From NCBI RefSeq assembly GCF_040096615.1, contig NZ_JBBMEJ010000003.1, forward strand, positions 1 to 64,000: a stretch of DNA of 64,000 nt. The letters run 5' to 3'. Numbering within the stretch: position 1 is the first letter of the stretch; each line of letters begins with the position of its first letter. The translations under genes and the position numbers were made by a program. The notes beneath the pieces are model-generated. The model was not told the DNA's origin and made no database searches. It saw only the letters and a program-made list of their open reading frames with translations. Below are positions 17,902 through 26,949 of this stretch, piece after piece. Source of the DNA: Blautia_A aquisgranensis (GTDB taxonomy: Bacteria > Bacillota > Clostridia > Lachnospirales > Lachnospiraceae).

Positions 17902-18930
17902 ATGATTCAGCAGGTAATGACAAATCCAGGAGAGATTATTTTCAGAGAGGTACCGGTTCCGGAAGTAGGAGACGATCAGGTTCTTGTTAAGATCATGAAC
18001 ATCGGTATCTGCGGATCTGATATTCATGTATATCATGGCAAGCATCCTTTTACCAAATATCCGGTAACACAGGGACATGAGGTGTCCGGTGAGATCACAG
18101 AACTGGGAAAAAATGTCACAGGATTTAAAGTAGGACAGAAGGTGACGATCGAGCCGCAGGTATATTGCGGACACTGTTATCCATGCCGTCATGGCAAATA
18201 TAATCTCTGTGAAGAGCTGAAGGTTATGGGCTTCCAGACAACAGGAACTGCATCAGAATTTTTTGCAGTAGATGCGTCCAAGGTTACACCGATCCCGGAG
18301 GATATGTCCTATGAGGAAGGTGCCATGATCGAGCCGCTGGCAGTTGCAGTTCATGCTGTGAAGCAGATGGGTGATGTAAAGGGAATGAACATTGCAGTTC
18401 TTGGTGCAGGTCCGATCGGAAACCTGGTCGCACAGAGTGCGAAAGGAATGGGCGCAGCGAAGGTTATGATCACAGATGTCAGTGATCTTCGTCTTGAGAA
18501 AGCGAAAGAATGCGGAATCGATGTATGCGTAAACACAAAGGAAAAAGATTTCGGAGAGGCAATGGTGGAAGCTTTCGGACCGGATAAGGCTGATGTTATT
18601 TATGACTGCGCCGGAAACAACATCACCATGGGACAGGCGATCAAATACGCAAGAAAAGGAAGCGTGATCGTACTGGTAGCCGTATTTGCAGACATGGCAA
18701 CGATCGACCTGGCTGTTGCCAATGACCATGAGCTGGATATCAAGAGTACTATGATGTATCGTCATGACGACTATGTGGATGCCATTGACCTTGTAAATGC
18801 AGACAAAGTTCACTTAAGACCGTTGATCTCCAAGACCTTTGCATTCAAGGATTACCTCAAGGCTTATCAGTATATTGATGCTAACCGTGAGACGACGATG
18901 AAGGTCATCATCAACGTACAGGAGAAATAA
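17902..18930 (+). CDS. Zinc-dependent medium-chain alcohol dehydrogenase (sorbitol/threonine dehydrogenase-like)
   Basis: A 342-residue MDR-superfamily NAD(P)-dependent dehydrogenase. Catalytic zinc region: NIGICGSDIHVYHG and the GHE motif. Structural zinc: the four Cys of CGHCYPCRHGKYNLC. Rossmann fold: VLGAGPIGNLVAQSA near residue 170. Expected to oxidise a polyol or sugar alcohol to a ketose or aldose. Start at ATG behind AAGGAGG. A GPH symporter follows, so it probably acts on the imported sugar; the exact substrate is not readable. Confidence 0.88.
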   Translation: MIQQVMTNPGEIIFREVPVPEVGDDQVLVKIMNIGICGSDIHVYHGKHPFTKYPVTQGHEVSGEITELGKNVTGFKVGQKVTIEPQVYCGHCYPCRHGKYNLCEELKVMGFQTTGTASEFFAVDASKVTPIPEDMSYEEGAMIEPLAVAVHAVKQMGDVKGMNIAVLGAGPIGNLVAQSAKGMGAAKVMITDVSDLRLEKAKECGIDVCVNTKEKDFGEAMVEAFGPDKADVIYDCAGNNITMGQAIKYARKGSVIVLVAVFADMATIDLAVANDHELDIKSTMMYRHDDYVDAIDLVNADKVHLRPLISKTFAFKDYLKAYQYIDANRETTMKVIINVQEK

Positions 18931-18954
18931 CAGCAGGGAAGGCATTAACAGGAG

Positions 18955-18982
18955 CTCTCCCGGATGTGGCTGTCCGGGAGAG
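18955..18982 (+). other. Stem-loop between dehydrogenase and symporter genes
   Basis: CTCTCCCGGA pairs with TCCGGGAGAG around TGTGGCTG. No T-run follows, so it may be a message-stabilising or processing hairpin. It resembles the terminator at 20407-20444 in both stem and loop. Confidence 0.6.
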
Positions 18983-19027
18983 ATATTATAAGTAGTATAC
19001 GAGGAGAAACGGAAAACAGGAGGAGTT

Positions 19028-20392
19028 ATGGGTAGCGAGGACAGATACGGAAAGGTACCGCTGATCAGTAAGATCGCGTATGGTTTTGGTGATGTGGGCT
19101 GTAATTTCAGCTGGATGTTTGTCAGTAATTTTTTGATGATATTTTATACGGATGTGTTTGGAATCAGTATGACAGCGGTTTCTGCACTGATGCTGTTTTC
19201 AAGATTCTGGGATGCGATCAACGATCCCATTGTGGGAGGACTTACTGATAAGACGAAAACCAGATGGGGACGGTACCGTCCGTGGCTGCTTATTGCGGCA
19301 CCTATTACAGCAGTCCTTTTGATAATGACATTCTGGGCACATCCGGACTGGTCAGATACATCCAAGATCATTTATATGGTGATCACATACTGTCTGCTGG
19401 TTCTGGGATACACATGTGTAAATATTCCTTACGGAACCCTCTGTGGAGCGATGACACAGGATATTGATGAACGTGCGAAGATCAATACTTCGCGTTCTGT
19501 GTCTGCGATGATCGCGATCGGAATCATTAACATTATTACCGTACCGCTGATCGGAAAACTGGGAAGCAGCAGTCAGAAAACAGGATATCTTCTGGTAGCG
19601 ATTATTTACGGATGTATTTTTGCAGCGTGCCATATTTTCTGCTTTGCAAAGACGAAAGAGCAGGTGACAATTCCGGAGAAGGAAAAAATCTCTATCAAAG
19701 TACAGATAAAGGCAGTTATGCAGAACCGGCCGTATCTTCTGGCACTGGTAGGACAGGTCCTTTTCGGATTTACCCTTTATGGAAGAAATGCAGATGTCCT
19801 TTATTATTTTACATATGTAGAGGGAAATGCTTCTTACTATACAACGTACTCTATGTGCATTATCATTCCGTCCATTATCGGAGCTGCCTGCTTCCAGCCG
19901 GTATTCCGTAAGCTGAATAATAAAGGACGGACAGCATCCATGTTTGCACTGCTTACAGGAATTGCCATGCTTGCGATGTATTTCTTTAATATAAAAGAAT
20001 CTCCGGTCGCATTTTATGGACTGGCAGGAATTACGCAGTTCTTCTTCTCAGGATTCAATACAGCAATCTATGCGATCATTCCTGATTGTGTAGAGTATGG
20101 TGAATGGAAAACAGGACTTCGAAATGATGGTTTCCAGTATGCATTTGTATCTCTTGGAAATAAGATTGGAATGGCAATTGGAACCGCACTTCTTGCAGCG
20201 CTTCTCGGAAAATACGGTTATGTGGCAAACCAGGCTCAGAACTCTGCAGTGCTCAGTATTATGAAGCATTCCTTTACTACGATTCCGGGAATCCTGTGGA
20301 TCGTTACAGCAGTAGTACTGTTCTTCTACAGACTGAACAGAAAGAGATATAATGAGATCGTGGAAGATCTGAAACATGGAAAAAGAGGATAA
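19028..20392 (+). CDS. GPH family sugar:cation symporter
   Basis: A 454-residue, 12-segment transporter of the glycoside-pentoside-hexuronide family (MelB/UidB/XynB-like). Signatures: KIAYGFGDVGCNFSW near the N terminus, RFWDAINDPIVGGLTDKTKT with the cation-site Asp residues, and RWGRYRPWLL. Full length for the family. It imports a sugar or glycoside with Na+ or H+. It follows the zinc dehydrogenase and probably shares its promoter. ATG 19028 is behind GGAGGAG. Confidence 0.9.
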   Translation: MGSEDRYGKVPLISKIAYGFGDVGCNFSWMFVSNFLMIFYTDVFGISMTAVSALMLFSRFWDAINDPIVGGLTDKTKTRWGRYRPWLLIAAPITAVLLIMTFWAHPDWSDTSKIIYMVITYCLLVLGYTCVNIPYGTLCGAMTQDIDERAKINTSRSVSAMIAIGIINIITVPLIGKLGSSSQKTGYLLVAIIYGCIFAACHIFCFAKTKEQVTIPEKEKISIKVQIKAVMQNRPYLLALVGQVLFGFTLYGRNADVLYYFTYVEGNASYYTTYSMCIIIPSIIGAACFQPVFRKLNNKGRTASMFALLTGIAMLAMYFFNIKESPVAFYGLAGITQFFFSGFNTAIYAIIPDCVEYGEWKTGLRNDGFQYAFVSLGNKIGMAIGTALLAALLGKYGYVANQAQNSAVLSIMKHSFTTIPGILWIVTAVVLFFYRLNRKRYNEIVEDLKHGKRG

Positions 20393-20406
20393 TATCTGGA
20401 TATGAA

Positions 20407-20444
20407 AAAACCTCCCGGGCGTGGCTGTCCGGGAGGTTTTGTTG
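20407..20444 (+). terminator. Terminator of the symporter operon
   Basis: AAAACCTCCCGG pairs with CCGGGAGGTTTT around GCGTGGCTGT, followed by a T-rich tail. The loop shares GTGGCTGT with the hairpin at 18955. Confidence 0.9.
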
Positions 20445-20539
20445 TATAAGATTGTGAGTTGTCGGAATGTTTGTTTTTTGATATGTAGAAGTTCTGTAAA
20501 ATATGATATGATAAAAGAAAAGCAACAGGAGCATATCTT

Positions 20540-21010
20540 ATGAGAAGAAAAGAACGTGAAGTGACTGATAAAGAAGAAATCCGACAGATCCTGGAGAACG
20601 GTCAGGTGATCCGCATAGCAATGAATAATGGAGAATATCCGTATATTCTTCCTGTAAACTATGGATATGAAATGGAGAATGAAAGGATTACACTGTTTTT
20701 CCACGGAGCAAAGGAAGGAACCAAGTATGAAATCCTGGAAAAGGATGCACATGTATCGGTAGAAACAGACTGTGAACACCGTTTTATCCCACCAACAGGC
20801 GAGGAAGGCTGCACAGCCAGCTACGCATACGCAAGTGTGATCGGACAGGGAACCGCATCAGAAGTTTCTGGTGTGGAAAAAGAGAACGCACTTATCCATA
20901 TCCTGGAGCATTACGGTGTAAAGCAGCCGAAGATGAACCCGGCTTATGTGGAAAAGACACGTGTTTTTAAGATCGAGCTTGAGAAATATACAGCGAAGCA
21001 TCGCAGGTAA
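20540..21010 (+). CDS. Pyridoxamine 5'-phosphate oxidase-fold protein, NimA-like
   Basis: A 156-residue split-barrel flavin-binding protein of the pyridoxamine-phosphate-oxidase family, closest in pattern to NimA-type nitroimidazole-resistance proteins. Visible: IRIAMNNGEYPYILPVNYGY near residue 30 and FFHGAKEGTKYEIL near residue 56. Such proteins bind FMN or heme and may reduce nitro or other electrophilic groups. AGGAG precedes ATG 20540. Function in vivo cannot be fixed from sequence; resistance is only one possibility. Confidence 0.8.
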   Translation: MRRKEREVTDKEEIRQILENGQVIRIAMNNGEYPYILPVNYGYEMENERITLFFHGAKEGTKYEILEKDAHVSVETDCEHRFIPPTGEEGCTASYAYASVIGQGTASEVSGVEKENALIHILEHYGVKQPKMNPAYVEKTRVFKIELEKYTAKHRR

Positions 21011-21040
21011 GGATTTTGGAGCAGATAGAAGGCATTTCTA

Positions 21041-22759
21041 ATGAATGAGAAAGCAGGTAAAGGAATGGAAAAAGTAATCAGTATTGGAAAACAGAATTTT
21101 GCATCCCTGAGAGAAAATGATTATTTTTTTGTAGATAAATCTCTTTTTATAAAATCCTGGTGGGAAAATGGAGATGACATTACTTTGATCACCCGTCCGC
21201 GCAGATTTGGAAAAACATTGAATATGAGTATGCTGGAGAGTTTCTTTTCCAATAAATACGCAGAAAGGCAGGACCTGTTTGAAGGTCTTCTTATCTGGAA
21301 AGAAGAAAAATACAGAGAATTGCAGGGAACCTGGCCGCTGATATTTTTAAGCTTTGCAGCAGTGAAAGCTGCAAAGCTTGAGGATGCAAAAATACAGATT
21401 AAACAACAGATTACGAGAGTGTATGAAGAAAATCGGTATCTTCTGGAGGGAAATATACTCAGTGAAAATGAGAAGCGGGAATATGTAAATGTGACTATGT
21501 ATATGGGAGATGCAGAAGCAGCAGCCGCACTTAACAATATGAGTATGTATCTGGCACGTTACTGGCGGAAAAATACAATCATTCTTCTGGATGAATATGA
21601 TACACCTATGCAGGAAGCATATATTCACGGTTACTGGCAGGAGTTTACAGATTTTGTCAGAGGTCTGTTTAATGCAACATTCAAGACGAATCCATATCTG
21701 GAACGGGCAGTTATGACAGGTATTACGAGAGTATCCAAGGAGAGTATATTTTCAGATCTGAATAATCTGCAGGTGGTGACGACGACATCAGATCTGTATG
21801 CTGATTGTTTTGGATTTACGGAAGAAGAAGTATTTGCAGCGTTAGATGACTTTGGGCTGAAAAAAAATCGCGAGTTAGTCAGACAGTGGTACGATGGCTT
21901 TATTTTTGGAAAACATCGCGATATTTATAATCCATGGTCTATTACCAATTATCTGAAAGAAAAGAAAATAAAACCTTACTGGGCATCAACCAGTTCCAAT
22001 ACGTTGATTGGAAAGCTGATACGTATGGCATCAGCAGAAATAAAAGAAAAAATGGAAGATCTGATAAATGGTAAGGAGATACTGGTAAGCTTTGATGAAC
22101 AGATGGTGTTTGAGCAGCTGGATCATAATGAGAATGCAATCTGGAGTCTGTTGCTTGCAAGTGGTTATCTCAAGGCGGAGACAGTTGAATATCGAGGAAT
22201 CATATTAAAACCCTGGTATCGGCTTTGCATTACAAATCTGGAAACAGCAGGTATGTTTAATGAAATGTTCAGAGGATGGTTTGAACTGTCAGAGTCAGAT
22301 TATGGAAGATTTATAAAAGCATTTATGCTGGGCGATCTGGAAGCCATGAATTATTATATGAATAAAATTTCTCTTACAACATTCAGCTATTTTGATGTGG
22401 GAAAAGAAGATAGTGAAAGTACAGAACCAGAACGCTTTTATCATGGGTTTGTTCTGGGACTGATGGCAGAACAGGCAGAATCTTATGAGATACGATCAAA
22501 CAGAGAAAGTGGATTTGGTCGATATGATATCATGATGATTCCGCATGATTACAGACAGAATCCTGCTATCATCATTGAATTTAAAGTCTGTAACCGCATG
22601 CAGAAGGAGACGATGGAGCAGGCAGTTCAGTCAGCGTTACGGCAGATTAAAGACCAGAATTATGAGACAGAGCTTTTAGCTATTGGTATTCCGAAAGAGA
22701 GAATCAGGCATTATGGATTTGCTTTTAACGGAAAAAAAGTATTGATCGGACAAAATTAA
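21041..22759 (+). CDS. AAA-ATPase-like/PD-(D/E)XK nuclease superfamily protein
   Basis: A 572-residue protein of a family common in gut Firmicutes and Bacteroidetes (AAA-ATPase-like domain PF09820 plus C-terminal PD-(D/E)XK-like domain PF08011). Visible: VDKSLFIKSWWENG, a variant P-loop TRPRRFGKTLNMSMLESFF near residue 52, Walker B IILLDEYDTPM near 186 and, near 500, GRYDIMMIP plus IIIEFKV with the D and E-x-K of the nuclease core. Biological role is unknown; defence or mobile-element functions have been suggested for the superfamily. ATG 21065 is an alternative start. It stands alone on the + strand. Confidence 0.8.
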   Translation: MNEKAGKGMEKVISIGKQNFASLRENDYFFVDKSLFIKSWWENGDDITLITRPRRFGKTLNMSMLESFFSNKYAERQDLFEGLLIWKEEKYRELQGTWPLIFLSFAAVKAAKLEDAKIQIKQQITRVYEENRYLLEGNILSENEKREYVNVTMYMGDAEAAAALNNMSMYLARYWRKNTIILLDEYDTPMQEAYIHGYWQEFTDFVRGLFNATFKTNPYLERAVMTGITRVSKESIFSDLNNLQVVTTTSDLYADCFGFTEEEVFAALDDFGLKKNRELVRQWYDGFIFGKHRDIYNPWSITNYLKEKKIKPYWASTSSNTLIGKLIRMASAEIKEKMEDLINGKEILVSFDEQMVFEQLDHNENAIWSLLLASGYLKAETVEYRGIILKPWYRLCITNLETAGMFNEMFRGWFELSESDYGRFIKAFMLGDLEAMNYYMNKISLTTFSYFDVGKEDSESTEPERFYHGFVLGLMAEQAESYEIRSNRESGFGRYDIMMIPHDYRQNPAIIIEFKVCNRMQKETMEQAVQSALRQIKDQNYETELLAIGIPKERIRHYGFAFNGKKVLIGQN

Positions 22760-22861
22760 AATAAGATTGTTTAGAAAATGTTTAACTTTTTCCCTTCCAA
22801 ATGTTTAACGGACAGGAGTATAAAGAAACTGAATAAAAATGTCCTTCAGGAGGGTGAAAAT

Positions 22862-23026
22862 ATGGAAAAAGGAACGGTAAAAAGAAGAATTTTTATATCC
22901 AATGCACTGATGGTACTGACCACACTGGTGATCTTTCTGCTGATCAATATGGTCGTGGTGAAGATTTATACGGAATCAATAGAGGTAGTTCATGATAACG
23001 GAGTGGTGTTCCGATTCTCATGGTGA
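22862..23026 (+). pseudogene. Fragment: N terminus of a sensor histidine kinase
   Basis: Begins with a perfect site (AGGAGGGTG) and MEKGTVKRRIFISNAL, then one strong membrane segment, as in OmpR-type kinases. After about 45 residues it leaves the family and stops. The sensor, DHp and ATPase domains are missing. The following sequence belongs to a response regulator in another frame, so this is a truncated gene. Confidence 0.7.
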
Positions 23027-23427
23027 CGGCCCGTACAGAATCTGTGGATAAGATCAGGGGGCTTGGCCTTGGTGCGGATGATTATATAGGCGGCAGCGCC
23101 ACCGTTATGGTGCATGTGAACCGGATCCGGGAAAAGATCGAGGATGATCCCAAGAATCTGGTGAACAGCTTCGGGGCTACGATCATGGCGGCTTTTGCAG
23201 CGGCTGTGAAGATCGATACCTTTGCTTATCTTCCGGTGCAGGATTTTGGAAATGCGTTTTCTACTTTTGTGGCGCAGAATTACGGAGCCGGAAATAAAGA
23301 GAGGATCCGTAAGGGTACGAGGGTGGCCTTTGGAATGAGTATCGGGTTCAGCGTGGTGCTCATTTGTGACCGTTGTCGTAGAGGGTCTGGATATCGGATG
23401 GAAGGTGGTCTGGGAGCATTTTTTTGA
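23008..23427 (+). pseudogene. Chimeric ORF: response-regulator pieces fused to a MATE piece
   Basis: One open frame joins three fragments. First VPILMVTARTESVDKI with LGADDYI, from the second half of an OmpR-type receiver. Then VHVNRIREKIEDDP, from the end of a winged-helix DNA-binding domain, the part between being lost. Then about 65 residues of a MATE transporter (VNSFGATIMAAFAAAVKIDT, STFVAQNYGAGNKERI). It ends in antisense of the MerR gene. The joins are abrupt, so deletion or assembly error is likely and no functional product is expected. Confidence 0.75.
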
Positions 23428-23797
23428 TGTGGTCTTCGCTGCCTTCTTTGATGGCCTGGTCGTAGTACCAGCATTTGTATTTGAGCATATCAAGGGTTTT
23501 ATTGAGTCGTAGAATTTCCTGTTCTACGGCTTTTTTTCTGGTTTCGAAGAGTTCTTTGCGGTTTTTGTAGGTGCTGCTTCCCTGGCTGCACCATTCGAAG
23601 AATTGTTTGATGTCTTTGATCTCGAGGCCGGAGGCTTTGAGGCATTCGATCATGCGGAGGGCTTCCAGTTCGTTGTCGGTGAATTTGCGGATGCCGGATT
23701 CGTGCTTGAGGTTTGGGAAGAAGCCTTCTTTGTCGTAGTAGCGTAGGGTGGAGATGGGGAGATTGAACATTTCGGATACTTGGCCGATGGTGTACAT
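23360..23797 (-). CDS. MerR family transcriptional regulator
   Basis: A 145-residue regulator. The N-terminal MerR helix-turn-helix is clear (MYTIGQVSEMFNLPISTLRY, then YDKEGFFPNLKHESGIRKF) and is followed by a long helix (about 75-125) for dimerisation. AAAGGAGG sets ATG 23797; the longer upstream reading frame is not used. It lies divergent from a MATE remnant, and MerR/MATE pairs are common, so it may have controlled that exporter. The base composition on this stretch differs somewhat from its neighbours. Confidence 0.85.
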   Translation of the reverse strand: MYTIGQVSEMFNLPISTLRYYDKEGFFPNLKHESGIRKFTDNELEALRMIECLKASGLEIKDIKQFFEWCSQGSSTYKNRKELFETRKKAVEQEILRLNKTLDMLKYKCWYYDQAIKEGSEDHIKKMLPDHLPSDIQTLYDNGHK

Positions 23798-23831
23798 GGG
23801 TGTGTGTCCTCCTTTGGGGTTTTTGGTTTTT

Positions 23832-23860
23832 ATTTTAGAGGAGATGGGTGGGGTTGGCAA
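23832..23860 (-). promoter_or_regulatory. Promoter of the merR-type gene
   Basis: On the - strand TTGCCA (23860-23855), 17 bases and TAAAAT (23837-23832), about 35 bases before the start codon. Confidence 0.6.
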
Positions 23861-23885
23861 GAGGGGAGTGGAGAAATAGGACGCC

Positions 23886-24992
23886 GTGACCAGATATTCC
23901 ATATGCAGAGGCCAGAAAAAAGAGAAAGAAGCAGATAAAACGTTTTCGATGACTGTATATATGATGGCGATTCTGGCACTGATCTATGTACTTGCCGGAG
24001 CTTTTTGTCCGGGAAAGATCGCGTCACTTCTGGGAGCAGAGGGAGAAATCTGGCAGATGACAAAAACCTATCTGAAAGTCCTTCTTCTGTTTGCACCTGC
24101 GTTTATGACAAATGATACCCTTCTCTGTTTTGTGCGGAACGACGGAAATCCGGGGCTGTCTATGACCGCCATGCTAACAGGAAGTTTTTTCAATATTCTG
24201 CTGGATTATATTTTTATCTTCCCCATGAAAATGGGAATTTTCGGCGCTGTTTTTGCCACAGGGCTGGCACCGGTGATCAGCTTGGGCGTGCTTTCCGTGC
24301 ACTGGATCAGACAGAAAAATCAGTTTCATTTCCGGATCTGTACACCGAAGCTTTCCAGCGCCGGAGGAATCCTGTCACTGGGCTTTCCGTCAATGATCAC
24401 AGAGCTTGCCTCCGGAATCGTGATCATTGTTTTTAACATGCTTATCCTGAAATTAAAAGGAAATATCGGAGTGGCGGCATATGGTGTTGTCGCTAATCTC
24501 TCTCTTGTGATATCATCTGTTTATACGGGAATCGCACAGGGAATGCAGCCGGTATTAAGCCGGCTTTACGGAGCTCGTGAAAAAGAAAAGATCCGAAATA
24601 TCCTCCGGTATGGAATATGCCTGACCGCGATCATTTCAGTACTTGTATATGTGGCATTCTGGATCGGTGCGGAACCTGTCACGGCTATATTTAACAGTGA
24701 AGGAAATCCGGTACTTCAGGAGCTTGCGGTGACGGGAATGAAGCTGTATTTTACGGCGGTATTTTTTGCAGGCTGCAACATTGTTCTGTCTGCGTATTTT
24801 ACTTCCACAGAAAAAGCAGTTCCCGCACAGATCATATCTCTGGGCAGAGGACTTGTTCTGATCATTCCGGTTTCTGTTCTGATGGCGTCACTGTTTGAAA
24901 TGAACGGTGTCTGGCTGTCCTATCCGGTTACAGAAGGGATCATTGCGGTGATCGGAATATACTTATATAAAAAAAGAGGGAAAATATTGTGA
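23886..24992 (+). pseudogene. MATE family transporter lacking its N terminus
   Basis: The frame is open for 368 residues, but homology to MATE proteins starts abruptly at about RGQKKEKEADKTFSMTVYMM, which in intact relatives lies about 80-90 residues from the N terminus. The first two membrane helices are absent and there is no ribosome binding site before GTG 23886. The rest, including TGIAQGMQPVLSRLYGA and the last helices, looks intact. Probably non-functional. It is not the same gene as the MATE piece at 23164-23370, which comes from a different part of the protein. Confidence 0.7.
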
Positions 24993-25525
24993 TCTATACA
25001 ACAGATTATCAGTCACCACTGGGAAAGATTTTTCTTGCGGCAGATGAAAAAGGTCTTACAGGGCTTTGGCTGGAAGGGCAGAAATATTATGCTGCCCAGC
25101 TTGAAAAAGAAGAATGTAAACAGGAAGAAACGCCGGTGTTAAAGGATGCAAAGCGCTGGATGGATATTTATTTTCAGGGAAAGGAACCGGATTTTATGCC
25201 GCTGCTTCATCCGGTGGGAACGGAATTTCAGTGTGCTGTATGGGAAATTCTGCGTAAGATTCCATACGGACAGACGATTACTTATGGTGAGATCGCCAGG
25301 CAGCTTGCCGTACAGCGGGGTGTGAAAAAAATGTCTGCGCAGGCAGTGGGCGGAGCAGTCGGTCATAATAAAATATCCATTATCATTCCCTGTCACCGCG
25401 TGGTGGGAAGCAATGGAAGCCTTACGGGATATGCAGGTGGAATTGACAAGAAGATCGCTCTCCTGAAGCTGGAAAAAACAGATATGAGCAGATTTTTCGT
25501 TCCGAAGAAGGGGACTGCACTGTAG
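24989..25525 (+). CDS. ogt: Methylated-DNA-[protein]-cysteine S-methyltransferase
   Basis: A 178-residue DNA repair protein that transfers the alkyl group from O6-alkylguanine to its own cysteine. The active-site motif IIPCHRVVGSNGSLTGYAGG holds Cys135; the helix-turn-helix part is PYGQTITYGEIARQL. Start is GTG 24989, overlapping the MATE stop by 4 bases (GTGA), with GAGGG upstream. The overlap shows it was once translated with the exporter. Confidence 0.92.
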   Translation: MIYTTDYQSPLGKIFLAADEKGLTGLWLEGQKYYAAQLEKEECKQEETPVLKDAKRWMDIYFQGKEPDFMPLLHPVGTEFQCAVWEILRKIPYGQTITYGEIARQLAVQRGVKKMSAQAVGGAVGHNKISIIIPCHRVVGSNGSLTGYAGGIDKKIALLKLEKTDMSRFFVPKKGTAL

Positions 25526-25547
25526 AAAAAATGTGATCGTGAAAACA

Positions 25548-25559
25548 GAAAACGTTTTC
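25548..25559. promoter_or_regulatory. Perfect 12-base palindrome GAAAACGTTTTC (cre-like)
   Basis: Perfect palindrome between ogt and the nitroreductase gene. Extended as AGAAAACGTTTTCA it differs at one position from a CcpA catabolite-response element and also fits LacI-family operators. A plausible -10 (TAAAAT, 25595-25600) lies about 40 bases downstream. Confidence 0.4.
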
Positions 25560-25689
25560 AGAAATGTGCCCTGTTGGTTCCGCTGTAATTATGATAAAAT
25601 AGATGGGAAATAGCTGTAATTATTTCAGCAGCAGGTGTTCAATGGAAAATGCTATGGAAAGATAAAAATCTGGTATGGGAGGAATCATC

Positions 25690-26187
25690 ATGGAGAATAT
25701 TTTTCACAGAGTAAGTATCCGGAAATATGAAGACAGACCGGTTGAGAAGGAAAAAATCCTGCAGATCCTGAAAGCAGGCATGCAGGCTCCAAGTGCATGT
25801 AATCAGCAGCCATGGGAATTTTATGTTGTAACGGATAAAGAGAAAATCAGGGAGCTTTCAGGCGCGACGCCATATTCCGGCTGTGCGGCAGGAGCGCCGG
25901 TCGTGATCGTTCCTGTATATCGAAAAGAGGGGCTGGTGGTACAGACCATGGCACAGATCGACATGTCCATCGCTCAGGAGAATATCTGGCTGGAAACTGA
26001 CGCATTGGGACTTGGCGGCGTGTGGATCGGAATCGCGCCGATGCAGGATCGGATGGATGCCGTGCATGATATGCTGAACCTTCCGGAAAATGTAGAGGTA
26101 TTTTCACTGTTTGCTCTTGGATATCCGGCAGAGAAGAGAGAGCAGCAGAACCGGTTTGACGAGAGCAGGATTCATTTTGTGGAATAA
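25690..26187 (+). CDS. Nitroreductase family protein
   Basis: A 165-residue FMN-dependent oxidoreductase of the nitroreductase fold. N-terminal RVSIRKYEDRPVEKEKI and MQAPSACNQQPWEFYVV are the usual FMN-binding motifs, and GLGGVWIGIAP the second conserved block. It reduces nitro compounds or quinones with NAD(P)H. GGGAGG at 25677-25682 sets ATG 25690 rather than 25675. Followed 36 bases later by an HD-domain gene. Confidence 0.88.
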   Translation: MENIFHRVSIRKYEDRPVEKEKILQILKAGMQAPSACNQQPWEFYVVTDKEKIRELSGATPYSGCAAGAPVVIVPVYRKEGLVVQTMAQIDMSIAQENIWLETDALGLGGVWIGIAPMQDRMDAVHDMLNLPENVEVFSLFALGYPAEKREQQNRFDESRIHFVE

Positions 26188-26223
26188 AAACAGATAAATA
26201 ATAACAGAATCGAGGAACAAAAA

Positions 26224-26826
26224 ATGGAACACATCGCAAGAGATGAGGCATTTGCATTATTAAAAAAATATAACAAGGATCCTTTTCATATCCAGCATGC
26301 ACTGACTGTTGAGGCAGTGATGAAATGGTACGCAAAAGAGCTGGGATACGGCGATGACGCAGAATACTGGGGTATTGTAGGACTGCTTCATGATATTGAT
26401 TTTGAACTTTATCCGGATGAGCACTGTCTGAAAGCACCGGAACTTCTTCGTGAGGCAGGTGTGGGAGAAGACATCATTCATGCAGTAGTTTCCCATGGTT
26501 ACGGAATCACTGTCGGATGCGGTGCGACCATCGAGACAGCACCGGAGCATGAAATGGAAAAAGTCCTTTTTGCAGCAGATGAGCTGACAGGCCTGATCTG
26601 GGCAGCAGCACTGATGCGCCCGTCAAAAAGTACCAAGGACATGGAGCTGAAGTCTCTCAAAAAGAAATACAAGAGCAAAGGCTTTGCAGCAGGCTGTTCC
26701 AGAGAAGTGATCCAGCGTGGTGCAGATCAGCTGGGCTGGGATCTTGCCAAGCTTCTTACCATGACACTGCAGGCTATGGCAGACAGTGAGGATGAGATCC
26801 AGAAAGAGATGGAAGCAGAAGCATAA
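26224..26826 (+). CDS. HD domain metal-dependent hydrolase
   Basis: A 200-residue HD-superfamily protein. The first metal ligand is in FHIQHALTVE, the HD pair in GLLHDIDFELYPDEH near residue 57, and later ligands in AVVSHGYG and LFAADELTGLI. Typically phosphohydrolases on nucleotides or small phosphate esters; the real substrate is unknown. GAGGAAC precedes ATG 26224. Confidence 0.82.
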   Translation: MEHIARDEAFALLKKYNKDPFHIQHALTVEAVMKWYAKELGYGDDAEYWGIVGLLHDIDFELYPDEHCLKAPELLREAGVGEDIIHAVVSHGYGITVGCGATIETAPEHEMEKVLFAADELTGLIWAAALMRPSKSTKDMELKSLKKKYKSKGFAAGCSREVIQRGADQLGWDLAKLLTMTLQAMADSEDEIQKEMEAEA

Positions 26827-26894
26827 AAAACTGGATATGTATAAATTACACAATAAAACATAGACAAAATTATAAAATATGTCCAAAATATTTC

Positions 26895-26923
26895 TTGCTA
26901 TTTTATAAAAAAAGGAGTAAAAC
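26895..26923 (+). promoter_or_regulatory. Candidate promoter of the T-box leader
   Basis: TTGCTA (26895-26900), 17 bases, TAAAAC (26918-26923). Weak -10 but correctly placed before the leader; the region is very AT-rich. Confidence 0.35.
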
Positions 26924-26949
26924 ATTAGATAAATAAAAAAAAATGCAAA

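Noticed and set aside
23164..24992. One MATE gene merely interrupted by the merR gene
   Set aside because: The left fragment is from the middle of a MATE protein and the right one begins near its N terminus, so they cannot be two halves of the same copy in order.
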